Positions 15,359 to 24,390 are shown, counted from the stretch's first letter. The stretch: 24,557 bases of DNA from RGIG3077 sp045541475 (GCA_045541475.1 JAZQJI010000043.1:1-24557), one strand, 5' to 3'. Notes: a model not told the origin generated them from the letters alone. Made by a program: numbers and translations.

Positions 15359-16771
15359 ATGCAGTTATATAACTCACTTACAAGAAGAAAAGACGAATTT
15401 ATCCCGAGAGAGCCCGGCAAGGTTAGTATGTACACCTGCGGGCCTACGGTTTATCATTATGCGCACATAGGAAACTTAAGAAGCTATATCATGGAGGACG
15501 TTCTCGAAAAATATCTCAATTTTTCAGGACTTAAAGTTACCCGTGTAATGAACATTACCGACGTGGGACACTTGACCAGCGACGGCGACACAGGTGATGA
15601 TAAAATGCTTAAGGGCGCAAAGCGTGAAAATAAAACTGTGCTTGAAATTGCAAAATTCTACACGGATGCCTTTTTTGAAGACTGCCGCAAGCTGAACATC
15701 AAAAAGCCCGAAATCGTTGAGCCCGCAACAGGCTGCATCGATGATTTTATCAAGGTGATTGAAGGTCTGCTTGATAAAGGCTTTGCTTACGTTGCAGGCG
15801 GAAATGTTTACTTTGATACTTCAAAATTAAAGCAATACTATGTATTTAACGATTTTAAAGAAGAAGACCTTGCCGTAGGCGTGCGCGAAGGCGTTGAAGA
15901 AGACACCAACAAGCGCAACAAGGCAGACTTTGTTCTTTGGTTTACAAAATCAAAATTTGATGATCAGGAATTGAAATGGGACAGCCCCTGGGGCATTGGC
16001 TACCCCGGCTGGCATATCGAATGTTCATGCATCAGCATGAAGCATTTGGGCGAATATCTTGATATCCACTGCGGCGGTATAGATAACGCATTCCCCCACC
16101 ACACAAACGAAATTGCACAGTCCGAAGCATATATCGGGCATGAATGGTGCAACTACTGGTTCCATGTTTTGCACCTTAACACAAGCGGCGGAAAAATGAG
16201 CAAATCAAAGGGCGAATTTTTGACCGTATCTCTGCTCGAATCAAAGGGTTACGACCCGATTGTTTACAGATATTTCTGCCTTTTGTCACATTACAGAAAA
16301 TCACTTGTTTTCAGCTATGAAAATCTTGATAACGCAGTTGTATCTTATGATAAACTTATTGCCCGTGTTGCCGCTTTGAACTTTGATGATAAGGATATCG
16401 ACAAGGAAGCTTACGATGAACTTATGGGCAAATTTAACTGTGCTTTGGATAACGATTTGAATACATCACTTGCAATTACCGCAATTTATGATGTGCTTAA
16501 GGCAAAAACAAACGATGGCACAAAGCTTGCGTTGCTTGATGAATTTGACAAGGTTTTGTCGCTTGATATTAAGGCGCACGCAGAAAAGGTTAAAAACGCC
16601 GCTCCGAAGAATGACATTCCCGAGGAGGTTGCGGCACTTGTTGAAGAAAGAGCGCAGGCAAGAAAGAACAAGGATTTTGCAAAGGCTGATGAAATCCGAG
16701 CAAAAATCACTGAAATGGGATATATAATTGAGGAGACAAGACAGGGTACAATCGTTAAACCTGCAAACTAA
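15359..16771 (+). CDS. cysS: Cysteinyl-tRNA synthetase
   Basis: This 470-residue class I aminoacyl-tRNA synthetase charges tRNA-Cys. The zinc/cysteine-binding start YTCGPTVY has C27, and the HIGH motif appears as AHIGN (residues 35-39). The WHIECS and GGIDNAFPHHTNEIAQSE segments of the active site are present. The KMSKS motif is at 279-283. The C-terminal half has the DALR-like helical region, ending in the common RxxARKNKDFAKADEIR stretch. The ATG follows AGAAAGGA at eight bases, with a 61-base gap after the previous gene. Length is typical. Together with cysE it forms a supply-and-use pair for cysteine. Confidence 0.96.
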   Translation: MQLYNSLTRRKDEFIPREPGKVSMYTCGPTVYHYAHIGNLRSYIMEDVLEKYLNFSGLKVTRVMNITDVGHLTSDGDTGDDKMLKGAKRENKTVLEIAKFYTDAFFEDCRKLNIKKPEIVEPATGCIDDFIKVIEGLLDKGFAYVAGGNVYFDTSKLKQYYVFNDFKEEDLAVGVREGVEEDTNKRNKADFVLWFTKSKFDDQELKWDSPWGIGYPGWHIECSCISMKHLGEYLDIHCGGIDNAFPHHTNEIAQSEAYIGHEWCNYWFHVLHLNTSGGKMSKSKGEFLTVSLLESKGYDPIVYRYFCLLSHYRKSLVFSYENLDNAVVSYDKLIARVAALNFDDKDIDKEAYDELMGKFNCALDNDLNTSLAITAIYDVLKAKTNDGTKLALLDEFDKVLSLDIKAHAEKVKNAAPKNDIPEEVAALVEERAQARKNKDFAKADEIRAKITEMGYIIEETRQGTIVKPAN

Positions 16772-16777
16772 AACAAA

Positions 16778-17560
16778 ATGAACAGAAAATATCTGATAAA
16801 GGCATTAACAATAGCAATGGCTGTTACAGCTTTCATTTCCGTGCTGTTGGGTATACTTTCGGTAATCGGCAAGGATACTGAATATATCGACATGAACGAG
16901 GTTGAACTTGTTCAGCTGCAGGAAATTGAAGAGGGCGCGCCGATAGCGATTATTACAACCTCGCTCGGAGAAATCCGAGCAGTGCTGTACCCTGAATACG
17001 CACCGAATACTGTTGAAAATTTTATTGAAAACGCAAACAACGGTTTTTATAACGGCACCTATATCTATTCCGTATCTAAAGAAAGACAGTTCATTGCAGG
17101 CTCGCAAAATCCCGATGGTACGGGTGCTGATGATAACGATGACGGATTTGATTCGGAAATTCACAACAACCTCTGGCCCTTCAAGGGTGCGTTTATCTCG
17201 CTTAACAGCAAGGGTACCGTGCTTAAGGACAAAACATCGGCATCGGGCGACCGCTTTATAGTGTGCGGCAGTATTGAAATGACCGACGAGGCAAAATCTG
17301 CACTTTTGGGCGATGGCAGCGACAACACCACACTTGCACAGGCGTTTATAGATAACGGCGGCATACCGAACTATTCACGCATGGCAACCGTTTTTGCCCA
17401 AACATACGAAGGCATGGACGTTGTAGACGCAATACTTTCTGTTGAAACCTCGCAGAAAAAGCCTAAGGAAGATATTATTATAGAAAGCGTTGTTATATCG
17501 CAATATTCATCAGCAGATACAAGTGATAACGCAAACGAGGACAGCAATGCGCAATCTTAA
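16778..17560 (+). CDS. Membrane-anchored divergent cyclophilin-type peptidyl-prolyl isomerase
   Basis: This 260-residue protein has one N-terminal membrane segment (about residues 6-30) and an extracytoplasmic cyclophilin-like domain (about 54-240). The fold shows in LGEIRAVLYPEYAPNTVENF (63-82) and GFYNGTYIYSV (89-99). The two catalytic positions of human cyclophilin A, R55 and Q63, align with S98 and G108; F60 is kept as F105. Isomerase activity is therefore doubtful, and it may act as a chaperone or scaffold. There is no lipobox cysteine. It starts six bases after cysS with no recognisable ribosome binding site, so it probably relies on coupled translation. The acidic tail is low in complexity. 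Confidence 0.82.
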   Translation: MNRKYLIKALTIAMAVTAFISVLLGILSVIGKDTEYIDMNEVELVQLQEIEEGAPIAIITTSLGEIRAVLYPEYAPNTVENFIENANNGFYNGTYIYSVSKERQFIAGSQNPDGTGADDNDDGFDSEIHNNLWPFKGAFISLNSKGTVLKDKTSASGDRFIVCGSIEMTDEAKSALLGDGSDNTTLAQAFIDNGGIPNYSRMATVFAQTYEGMDVVDAILSVETSQKKPKEDIIIESVVISQYSSADTSDNANEDSNAQS

Positions 17561-18281
17561 AGTAATAATGGCGTTCAAGGGCAGCAATTATCACGGTTTT
17601 CAGCGTCAGAACGGCGTTAAAACCGTTCAGCAAACGGTTGAAGAAGCCGTTGGCAGCGTTTTAAACGAAAAAGTGACGATTTTCGGCTGTTCACGCACCG
17701 ATAAAGGCGTGCACGCAAACGAATATTGTTTTAATCTTAAAACAGAAAATCAGATACGTCACCGTAATTTTCTGCGCGGCATAAATGACAGACTGCCCGA
17801 TGATATTTCGCTGATTTCATGCGAGGACGCAGAGCTTGATTTTCACGCAAGATATGACACAACCGCAAAGGAATATGTCTATCTTATCCACAACAGCGAA
17901 AGCAAAAACCCGTTTACGCGTGATTTGGCTCTGCACTATCGCAGACCTATGGATATTGAAAAAATGAAGCAGGCGGCAAAGCATTACTTAGGCACGCACG
18001 ATTTTTTAAGCTTTTGCTCGCAAAACGGCGTTAAAGAGAACACCGTGCGCACTATTTATAAATTTGATATTGAAAAGGATGGCAATACCGTAAAAATGAC
18101 AATTTGCGGCGACGGCTTTTTATATAATATGATAAGGATTATGGTAGGTACACTTTTTTGGGTTAATGAAGGACGTCTTGAACCCGATGACATACCGCAG
18201 ATTATTGAAAAGCGCGACCGCATTTTTGCCGGCAGAACAGCCCTTGCTCACGGGCTTTATTTGAACAAGGTCTTTTACTGA
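17547..18281 (+). CDS. truA: tRNA pseudouridine(38-40) synthase TruA
   Basis: This 244-residue enzyme converts uridines 38-40 in the tRNA anticodon stem-loop to pseudouridine. The family motif GCSRTDKGVHA (47-57) holds the catalytic D52. FHARYDTTAKEY and the FLYNMIRIMVGTL region near the C-terminus are also typical. I chose the ATG at 17547, which gives MRNLKVIMAFKG and has GAGG six bases upstream. It overlaps the cyclophilin gene by 14 bases. An earlier in-frame start at 17490 would add non-homologous residues. Length agrees with bacterial TruA. Confidence 0.94.
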   Translation: MRNLKVIMAFKGSNYHGFQRQNGVKTVQQTVEEAVGSVLNEKVTIFGCSRTDKGVHANEYCFNLKTENQIRHRNFLRGINDRLPDDISLISCEDAELDFHARYDTTAKEYVYLIHNSESKNPFTRDLALHYRRPMDIEKMKQAAKHYLGTHDFLSFCSQNGVKENTVRTIYKFDIEKDGNTVKMTICGDGFLYNMIRIMVGTLFWVNEGRLEPDDIPQIIEKRDRIFAGRTALAHGLYLNKVFY

Positions 18282-18302
18282 TGTTAAAGAAAGGCATAAA
18301 AA

Positions 18303-19487
18303 ATGGCACAAACCACAGATATTAAAGAAATACGCAAGCAAAAACTGCGTGAAAGATTTTTAATAAAGGTTATGATAGTGCTGTTTCTGGTTCTTACCGT
18401 GGTTTTTATTTACGCCAACAGGGATAAATGGTTCCCCAAGCTTGAAGGCATAGGCGGAAAGTATGAAGATGCACTTGAATCGGACGGCACCTTTCCCATA
18501 TCCGTTTCCGGCTCGGTTGAGTATCAGCTTGACGTAAGTGGAGATAACCTTGTTGTTTTAAGCAACACAGGATTAAAAGTTTACTCCAAAAACGGCAGTT
18601 TAACAGCAAATTTTCAGCACGCATATTCAACGCCTGTTATGCACACATCGTCAAAGCGTATTCTCGTTTATGATAACGGCGGTGTAAAATTCCGTGTGGA
18701 CGCAAAAAATAAGGCTATATACGAAAAAACTCTTGACGATAATATTCTGCTTGCAAGGGTAAGCGATGAAGGCTATGCGGCAGTTGTTACAACAAGCGAT
18801 ATGTACGTATGTCTGCTTTATGTTTTTGACGAAAACGGCAAGAATATATACACAAGAGGCTGTACCGAAAAAATAACCGATATAACCTTTGCACAGCAAT
18901 CCACAGCCTGCTATGCGGTTTCAACCGATGTTTTAAACGGTCACCTTGTTTCGCAAATTCAGCACTTTAATTTCTTTGAAGATGAAAACGACTCTCTGCC
19001 CAAGGATAAGACAATCGGCGGCAACAGCGCAACCCTTGCACTTGATTCCGTATTCTTTGATGACGGCGGATATCTGATTATCGGCGACACAATGGCGGCT
19101 TATTACAATTCTGTCGGCAATGTGGATAAGATTTATTCATACAGCGATGAACTTATATCTTACCGCACCGACAGCGAAGGCAGAGCTGCACTGCTTTTTG
19201 AAAATACCGATATGCGCTGCACAAACCTGGTTTTGCTGCAAAGGGGCGCGCAAAACACACCCGTGCTTACCCTGCCGCAAAGCTGCAATTGCATAACCAT
19301 TAACAACGGCGAGGTTTACACCTGCGTTGACGGTGCTGTGGTTTCGTATAAATTTGACGGCACGGCTTCAAAAAATATCGGTGTTTCGCTAAAGGCTTCG
19401 GATATAGCAATTATTGAAGATTTTGCATATCTTCTCGGTTATGATAAAATCGAACGGTTTGATTTGGTTTTATCTTCAAATCAGTAA
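18303..19487 (+). CDS. DUF5711-like single-pass membrane protein
   Basis: This 394-residue protein has a short basic cytoplasmic N-terminus and one membrane segment (about residues 20-38). A long extracytoplasmic region follows, made of repeated short hydrophobic and polar strands with D/N-G turns, as in a beta-propeller. The layout and the position directly before a CvpA-family gene match DUF5711 proteins known from Clostridia. I assign this from memory of the family and not from a search. No catalytic motif is visible. AAAGG lies seven bases before the ATG, 21 bases after truA. Confidence 0.72.
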   Translation: MAQTTDIKEIRKQKLRERFLIKVMIVLFLVLTVVFIYANRDKWFPKLEGIGGKYEDALESDGTFPISVSGSVEYQLDVSGDNLVVLSNTGLKVYSKNGSLTANFQHAYSTPVMHTSSKRILVYDNGGVKFRVDAKNKAIYEKTLDDNILLARVSDEGYAAVVTTSDMYVCLLYVFDENGKNIYTRGCTEKITDITFAQQSTACYAVSTDVLNGHLVSQIQHFNFFEDENDSLPKDKTIGGNSATLALDSVFFDDGGYLIIGDTMAAYYNSVGNVDKIYSYSDELISYRTDSEGRAALLFENTDMRCTNLVLLQRGAQNTPVLTLPQSCNCITINNGEVYTCVDGAVVSYKFDGTASKNIGVSLKASDIAIIEDFAYLLGYDKIERFDLVLSSNQ

Positions 19488-19518
19488 TCTTTTTTAATGT
19501 ATTGGTAGGTAAAATTTT

Positions 19519-20397
19519 ATGGCAAGCTCATTATGGTGGTTTCTCGATGCACTGGTTGTGTGTGTTGTTATAGTATCAGCATTTGCAGGTGCAAAGCGTG
19601 GGTTTTTAAGCACACTGGCATCGGCAATAGGCTGTGTTATTGCAATGGCACTTGCAGTTGCGGTATCGGGCGATTTAAGCGTTTCTATTTATGATTCGCT
19701 TATTCGTGATGAGGTTTTAAGCAAAACAAGTACGGCAATTTCTTCATACAAGGGCTCGGAAGAAATCTCGCTTTCGCTTTCTTCTCATTATGAAGGCGTT
19801 ACACTTTCAAGCGAGTCTGTTTCTCAGGCACTTTCAAATTCCGAAAATATCAGCCAAAGCATTAACGAATTGCTTTGCTCGGGTACGGGACAACCCCTTA
19901 CCCCTGAAGAAACTGACAAGCTTTTGCAGGACGCTTTTGAAACGACCTTTGGTAACAAAATCGAAGAAAATCTGCCCGCTTTTTGCATGCAGAAACTGAG
20001 AGAAGACACAAGAAACGATAATTCCGATTTGGCAACGGCTGTTTTCAGCGTTGTTTCAGGCAACACGCAGGAAGCCGCAGAATTTATTGAATCAACATAT
20101 ATAAGACCCGTAATTATTTCGGTAATAAAAACAATCTGTATTATTGTGATTTTTACCGTGGTAGCGGTAGTTTTCAGGCTGGCAAGCGACTTTATTTTAA
20201 AAACCATAACCCCTGCGCCTATAAAAACTGTTGATAAATTTGCAGGCCTTATCATCGGTGCGCTTTTGGGTGTTCTCGCAATCATTGTAATCGGCATGGG
20301 CATTGACGCACTGATTACCATGAGTGACGGCGAGTTGGTTTTTTTAAACGAAAGCACAATCGAAAAGACCAGAATTTTTAAGCATATTCTGCTTTGA
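19519..20397 (+). CDS. CvpA-family membrane protein
   Basis: This 292-residue protein has hydrophobic segments near residues 6-24, 31-49, 190-217 and 232-262, typical of the CvpA (colicin V production) family. Unlike the usual about 170-residue CvpA, it carries an inserted polar, serine-rich region of about 140 residues (50-188), which should sit outside the membrane. The start FLDALVVCVVIVSAFAGAKRGF fits the family's opening helix followed by a basic GxKRG turn. A weak AGGT lies before the ATG, 31 bases after the DUF5711-like gene. The two may work together at the membrane, but no function can be assigned. Confidence 0.8.
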   Translation: MASSLWWFLDALVVCVVIVSAFAGAKRGFLSTLASAIGCVIAMALAVAVSGDLSVSIYDSLIRDEVLSKTSTAISSYKGSEEISLSLSSHYEGVTLSSESVSQALSNSENISQSINELLCSGTGQPLTPEETDKLLQDAFETTFGNKIEENLPAFCMQKLREDTRNDNSDLATAVFSVVSGNTQEAAEFIESTYIRPVIISVIKTICIIVIFTVVAVVFRLASDFILKTITPAPIKTVDKFAGLIIGALLGVLAIIVIGMGIDALITMSDGELVFLNESTIEKTRIFKHILL

Positions 20398-20509
20398 TAT
20401 TTCATATGCAAACGGTGCGATATAAATATAATGCACCTATTGGTTTTTTACAGATATATTCAAAGAACAAGAGAAAAACAAAACAAGAAAGGTTTGGTGA
20501 CGTAGCATT

Positions 20510-22783
20510 ATGATGATGTGTACAAGATGCAAAAAGCGTCCCGCAACGGTGTTTATTACAACCATGCAGGGCGAAAACAAAAAGAACGAGGGCCTTTGCC
20601 TTGTGTGCGCAAAGGAACTTAACGTTCCGCAGATATCGGAATATATGCAAAAATTAGGCATTTCGGACGATGAGCTTGAACAATTTGCCGACCAGATGGC
20701 AAGCGCTTTTGATACTAGCGATATGCCCGGCACTGAAGGCGACAGCTTTGAAGTCGGCGGTGCGGGTACGTTTTCTCCCTTTATTCAAAGCATTTTCGGC
20801 AATCCGCAGGCAAACGGAGAAAATGGCGAAAAGCGTGACAAGCGTGCCGAAAAGCAGGAAAAAGCAGAAAAGAAAAAACTTAAATTTCTTTCTTCTTATT
20901 GCACAAATTTAAGTGAAAAGGCCGAAAACGGCAAGCTTGACGCTATTATTGGCAGAGATAAAGAAATTTCAAGAGTTATACAGATTTTATCAAGAAGAAC
21001 CAAAAACAACCCCTGCCTTATAGGCGAGCCGGGCGTTGGTAAAACTGCCATTGCTGAAGGCATTGCACTTAAAATAGCTTCGGGCAACGTGCCGTTTAAT
21101 CTGCGCGGCAAAAAGGTGTGGTTGCTTGATTTGACAGCACTTGTTGCAGGCACGCAGTTCCGCGGACAGTTTGAAAGCCGTGTTAAAGGCTTGATTGACG
21201 AGGTTAAGCGCGAAGGCAATATAATTCTGTTTATTGATGAGGTGCACAGCCTTGTGGGCACGGGCGACTCCGAAGGCAGCATGAACGCCGCAAACATTTT
21301 AAAGCCTGCGCTTTCAAGGGGCGAGGTACAGGTTATAGGCGCTACCACTTTTGACGAATACAGAAAATATATTGAAAAGGACGGCGCACTTGAAAGACGT
21401 TTTCAACCCGTACCCGTAAACGAGCCGACTATTGATGAAACAATTGACGTTTTGCTTGGTATACGCAAGTATTATGAAGATTTCCACAGAGTTAAAATCA
21501 GCGGCGATATGGTGCGTATGTGCGTTATCCTTTCCGAAAGATATATTCACGACCGCTTTTTGCCTGATAAGGCCATAGACCTTTTGGACGAAAGCTGTGC
21601 CTGCGCCGAAATTCGCAGCAAGGAGCTTGACGAATACAGCGAGGCAAAACAAAATCTTGATACATTTAACAATGCTTTGAAGGAACTTGAAGAGCAGGAA
21701 AGTCCCGATTACGAGCAGATTGCAAAAATCAAGGCGGAGATTTTAAAGGCGCAGGAAACTATTGATAAGCTTCAAAAAACAGTTGAAAATATCTATGTAA
21801 CCGAAAACGATATTGCTAAGGTTATTGAACTTTGGACGGGTATTCCCGCAAAGAAAATTGAAGAAACCGAATTTACCAAAATCGCAAATATCGGTGAAAA
21901 GATAAAAGAAAAAATAATCGGTCAGGATGAAGCGGTAGAACTTGTTGCAAAGGCTGTCAAACGCACAAGAGTTCGCCTTTCCAAGCGCAAAAGGCCTGCA
22001 TCTTTCATTTTTGTAGGCCCTACGGGCGTGGGCAAAACCGAGCTTGTAAAGGTTCTTTCGCAGGAACTTTTTGACACCGCCGACCCGCTTATCAGACTTG
22101 ATATGTCTGAATTTATGGAAAAGCACGCCGTTTCAAGAATTATCGGTTCGCCTCCCGGATATGTGGGATACGACGAGGCAGGTCAGCTTACCGAAAAAGT
22201 AAGACGCAAGCCTTATTCCGTTATTCTTTTCGATGAAATTGAAAAAGCACACCCCGATGTTATGAATATATTACTGCAAATTCTTGATGAAGGCAAGATA
22301 AACGATGCGCAGGGCAGAACGGTAAGCTTTGAAAATACCGTTATCGTGATGACTTCAAACGCAGGTTCAACGGATAAATCCACGGGCATGGGTTTTGCAA
22401 AAACAGCGGGCGATGTTTCCAAAGAGCGTGCAATGAAAGGCCTTGCAGAATTTTTGCGCCCCGAATTTTTGGGACGTGTTGACGAAATTGTTGTATTCCG
22501 TCCGCTTGATATTAAAGACTACGTGCGCATTGCAAAGCTTATGCTTGAAGAAATGCGTGAGCCTTTGGAAGAAAAGAAAATTGCACTTGAATATGACGAA
22601 AGCGTGCTTGAACTTATCGCTAAAAAGGCTTTTGGCTCAACCAAAAGCGGTGCAAGAGATATTCGCAGGGTACTGCGCAAGGAAATTGAAGACAAGGTTG
22701 CAAGTGCCATTATTGATACAAGCGCTATAAGCAAAATCAGCATTGCCGTAAACGGCGAAGAATTTGAAGTAACAACACAGTAA
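20510..22783 (+). CDS. clpE: ClpE-like AAA+ ATPase with N-terminal zinc finger
   Basis: This 757-residue HSP100/Clp unfoldase has two AAA+ modules: Walker A at GEPGVGKT (172-179) with Walker B LFIDEVHSL, and Walker A at GPTGVGKT (503-510) with Walker B LFDEIEKAH. The N-terminus has C4xxC7, 22 residues, then C30xxC33. This is the CxxC-X22-CxxC zinc finger of ClpE, replacing the repeat N-domain of ClpC/ClpA. A charged linker (about 100-125) follows. A short coiled coil lies between the modules, with a UVR-like LKELEEQESPDYEQIAKIK segment. The MGF tripeptide (STGMGFAK) fits a ClpP-docking loop. No CtsR or CIRCE operator is evident in the 112-base upstream gap. GGTGA is nine bases before the ATG; the ATG at 20513 is also possible. 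Confidence 0.9.
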   Translation: MMMCTRCKKRPATVFITTMQGENKKNEGLCLVCAKELNVPQISEYMQKLGISDDELEQFADQMASAFDTSDMPGTEGDSFEVGGAGTFSPFIQSIFGNPQANGENGEKRDKRAEKQEKAEKKKLKFLSSYCTNLSEKAENGKLDAIIGRDKEISRVIQILSRRTKNNPCLIGEPGVGKTAIAEGIALKIASGNVPFNLRGKKVWLLDLTALVAGTQFRGQFESRVKGLIDEVKREGNIILFIDEVHSLVGTGDSEGSMNAANILKPALSRGEVQVIGATTFDEYRKYIEKDGALERRFQPVPVNEPTIDETIDVLLGIRKYYEDFHRVKISGDMVRMCVILSERYIHDRFLPDKAIDLLDESCACAEIRSKELDEYSEAKQNLDTFNNALKELEEQESPDYEQIAKIKAEILKAQETIDKLQKTVENIYVTENDIAKVIELWTGIPAKKIEETEFTKIANIGEKIKEKIIGQDEAVELVAKAVKRTRVRLSKRKRPASFIFVGPTGVGKTELVKVLSQELFDTADPLIRLDMSEFMEKHAVSRIIGSPPGYVGYDEAGQLTEKVRRKPYSVILFDEIEKAHPDVMNILLQILDEGKINDAQGRTVSFENTVIVMTSNAGSTDKSTGMGFAKTAGDVSKERAMKGLAEFLRPEFLGRVDEIVVFRPLDIKDYVRIAKLMLEEMREPLEEKKIALEYDESVLELIAKKAFGSTKSGARDIRRVLRKEIEDKVASAIIDTSAISKISIAVNGEEFEVTTQ

Positions 22784-22806
22784 ATCTGCAAAAGAGGAAA
22801 TAATTC

Positions 22807-23484
22807 ATGAACGATACCGCCGCAATTATAGTCAGCGCAGGAAAATCCACAAGAATGAACGGCATTAACAAGCAATATGCAGAAATTGCCGATAAAAGCG
22901 TTATTGAAATGAGCATTTTGGCATTTGACAAATGCCAAAGCGTTATGCAGATTATTATTGCGGTGACTCAGGAAGAATGCCAAACCGTAACGCAGATATG
23001 CGAAAACCTTGAATTGACAAAGCCGTACACTGTTTGCGCAGGCTCTGATACCCGTCAGAAAAGCGTTTTTGAGGCTTTAAAGCATATCGACAAGAATGCA
23101 AAATACATTGCCGTACATGATGGTGCAAGACCGCTTATCAAGCAGGCGCACATCGAAAACACCATCAAGGACGCAAGGGTTTTCGGCGGCGCGGTTTTAG
23201 GTGTGCCCGTTAAGGATACAATCAAGCTCTGCGACGGTGGATTTGTAAAGGATACCCCGCCGAGAAATGCGCTGTTTATCACGCAGACGCCGCAGGTTTT
23301 CTCCAAAAGGATTTACTTTGAAGCGGTTGATTTTGCCTTGGAGCATGAGCTTGATTTTACTGATGACTGCCAGCTTGCTGAGGCTATCGGCACTAAAATT
23401 TACATGACTGTGGGCGATTACACAAACATAAAAATCACAACGCCCGAAGATATCAGAATTGCGCAGGTCATGCTCGGCTATTGA
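22807..23484 (+). CDS. ispD: 2-C-methyl-D-erythritol 4-phosphate cytidylyltransferase
   Basis: This 225-residue enzyme is the third step of the MEP isoprenoid pathway, joining CTP and methylerythritol phosphate. The CTP-binding loop SAGKSTRMNGINKQY lies at 10-24. VHDGARPL and the VPVKDTIK segment mark the substrate pocket, and TDDCQLAE is near the C-terminus. Length is typical. AGAGGAAA lies before the ATG, 23 bases after the ClpE-like gene. ispF lies two genes downstream, so two MEP steps are co-transcribed. The first residue of the usual AAG motif is serine (SAG). Confidence 0.94.
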   Translation: MNDTAAIIVSAGKSTRMNGINKQYAEIADKSVIEMSILAFDKCQSVMQIIIAVTQEECQTVTQICENLELTKPYTVCAGSDTRQKSVFEALKHIDKNAKYIAVHDGARPLIKQAHIENTIKDARVFGGAVLGVPVKDTIKLCDGGFVKDTPPRNALFITQTPQVFSKRIYFEAVDFALEHELDFTDDCQLAEAIGTKIYMTVGDYTNIKITTPEDIRIAQVMLGY

Positions 23485-23501
23485 TTTAAGGGAGAATTGC
23501 T

Positions 23502-23744
23502 ATGACAAACATAAGCGCATGGTTGTATACCGGGCTTTATTCTCTTGCAGGCGCAGCAATATGGTACGGGTTTTACTGTCTTTCTGCAAGAGTACGCATC
23601 CGCAAGGCAAAGAAAGAAGGCAGCAAGCCTGAGCTTTCATCAATACGGATAATATATCTTGTAACAGGAATTCTTGGGCTGCTATTATATTGGTGCATGG
23701 TTATGGGATTGGCAAAATTTGCCGAAAGTGGCGGCATGAAATGA
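23502..23744 (+). CDS. Small two-pass membrane protein between ispD and ispF
   Basis: This 80-residue hypothetical protein has two hydrophobic helices (about residues 8-27 and 49-70), separated by a basic stretch RVRIRKAKKEGSKP (30-43) that should face the cytoplasm. GGGAG lies eight bases before the ATG, and it starts 17 bases after ispD, so it looks like a translated gene in the operon. I do not recognise a family. Its place between two isoprenoid genes does not by itself show a role in that pathway. Confidence 0.75.
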   Translation: MTNISAWLYTGLYSLAGAAIWYGFYCLSARVRIRKAKKEGSKPELSSIRIIYLVTGILGLLLYWCMVMGLAKFAESGGMK

Positions 23745-23790
23745 TGCGGCGGATTTTTCCGTTGTAAGTACAATAAAGGAGAAAACATAA

Positions 23791-24270
23791 ATGTTCAGAA
23801 TAGGTCACGGATATGATGTGCATAAATTATGTGAAAACCGCAAGCTGATAATCGGCGGTGTTGAAATTGAGCATGAACTTGGACTTTTAGGACATTCCGA
23901 CGCAGATGTGCTGACTCACGCCGTTATGGATTCGCTGCTTGGTGCACTTGCTCTTGGTGATATTGGAAAACATTTTCCCGACAGCGACGAACGCTACAAG
24001 GGTGCAGACAGCATAAAGCTGCTTGAGTACGTAGGTGAGCTTATAAAAGCAAACGGATTTGCCGTTTGCAACATAGACACAACCATTCTGGCGCAAAAGC
24101 CGAAAATGGCTCCGCACATTGAAAAAATGCGCCAAAACATTGCAGATGCGCTTAAAATTGATGAAAACCAGGTAAGTGTAAAAGCCACAACCGAGGAAGG
24201 CTTGGGTTTTACGGGCAAGTGCGAAGGCATTGCGGCACACAGTGTTTGTCTGCTGACAGCTATCGGCTGA
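23791..24270 (+). CDS. ispF: 2-C-methyl-D-erythritol 2,4-cyclodiphosphate synthase
   Basis: This 159-residue MEP-pathway enzyme forms the cyclic diphosphate from the CDP-ME phosphate intermediate. The metal ligands are D9 and H11 in GHGYDVHKL and H43 in LGHSDADVLTHAVMD. The HFPDSDERYKGADS loop (61-74) and the C-terminal VKATTEEGLGFTGKCEGIAAH segment are also characteristic. AAAGGAG lies nine bases before the ATG, and length is typical. It is the last gene of the plus-strand run, ahead of a strong terminator. Confidence 0.96.
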   Translation: MFRIGHGYDVHKLCENRKLIIGGVEIEHELGLLGHSDADVLTHAVMDSLLGALALGDIGKHFPDSDERYKGADSIKLLEYVGELIKANGFAVCNIDTTILAQKPKMAPHIEKMRQNIADALKIDENQVSVKATTEEGLGFTGKCEGIAAHSVCLLTAIG

Positions 24271-24276
24271 GCAATT

Positions 24277-24292
24277 GTCGGGTGCGCCCGAC
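24277..24292. repeat. Short perfect inverted repeat after ispF
   Basis: GTCGGG (24277-24282) pairs with CCCGAC (24287-24292) around a TGCG loop, seven bases after the ispF stop. No T run follows, so it is not a standard terminator. It could stabilise the 3' end of the mRNA. Confidence 0.5.
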
Positions 24293-24356
24293 AGCGCAAT
24301 TCGGGGCTTTGTTGACTCATTAATATTTGTTTTTGCACGACTATATAACAAGAATT

Positions 24357-24390
24357 GCCCTCCCATTCGGGAGGGCTTATTTATTTTTAT
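24357..24390 (+). terminator. Rho-independent terminator of the ispD-ispF run
   Basis: A perfect 8-bp G/C stem (GCCCTCCC at 24357-24364 with GGGAGGGC at 24369-24376) has a 4-base loop. It is followed directly by TTATTTATTTTTAT. It is about 87 bases past the ispF stop. Confidence 0.92.

Noticed and set aside
17490..17546. Upstream start for TruA
   Set aside because: It would add residues read out of the cyclophilin gene in another frame, without homology to TruA; the ATG at 17547 has GAGG at proper spacing.
20427..20432. TATAAT upstream of the ClpE-like gene
   Set aside because: No acceptable -35 box at 16-18 bases; the gene may be read from the upstream promoter.
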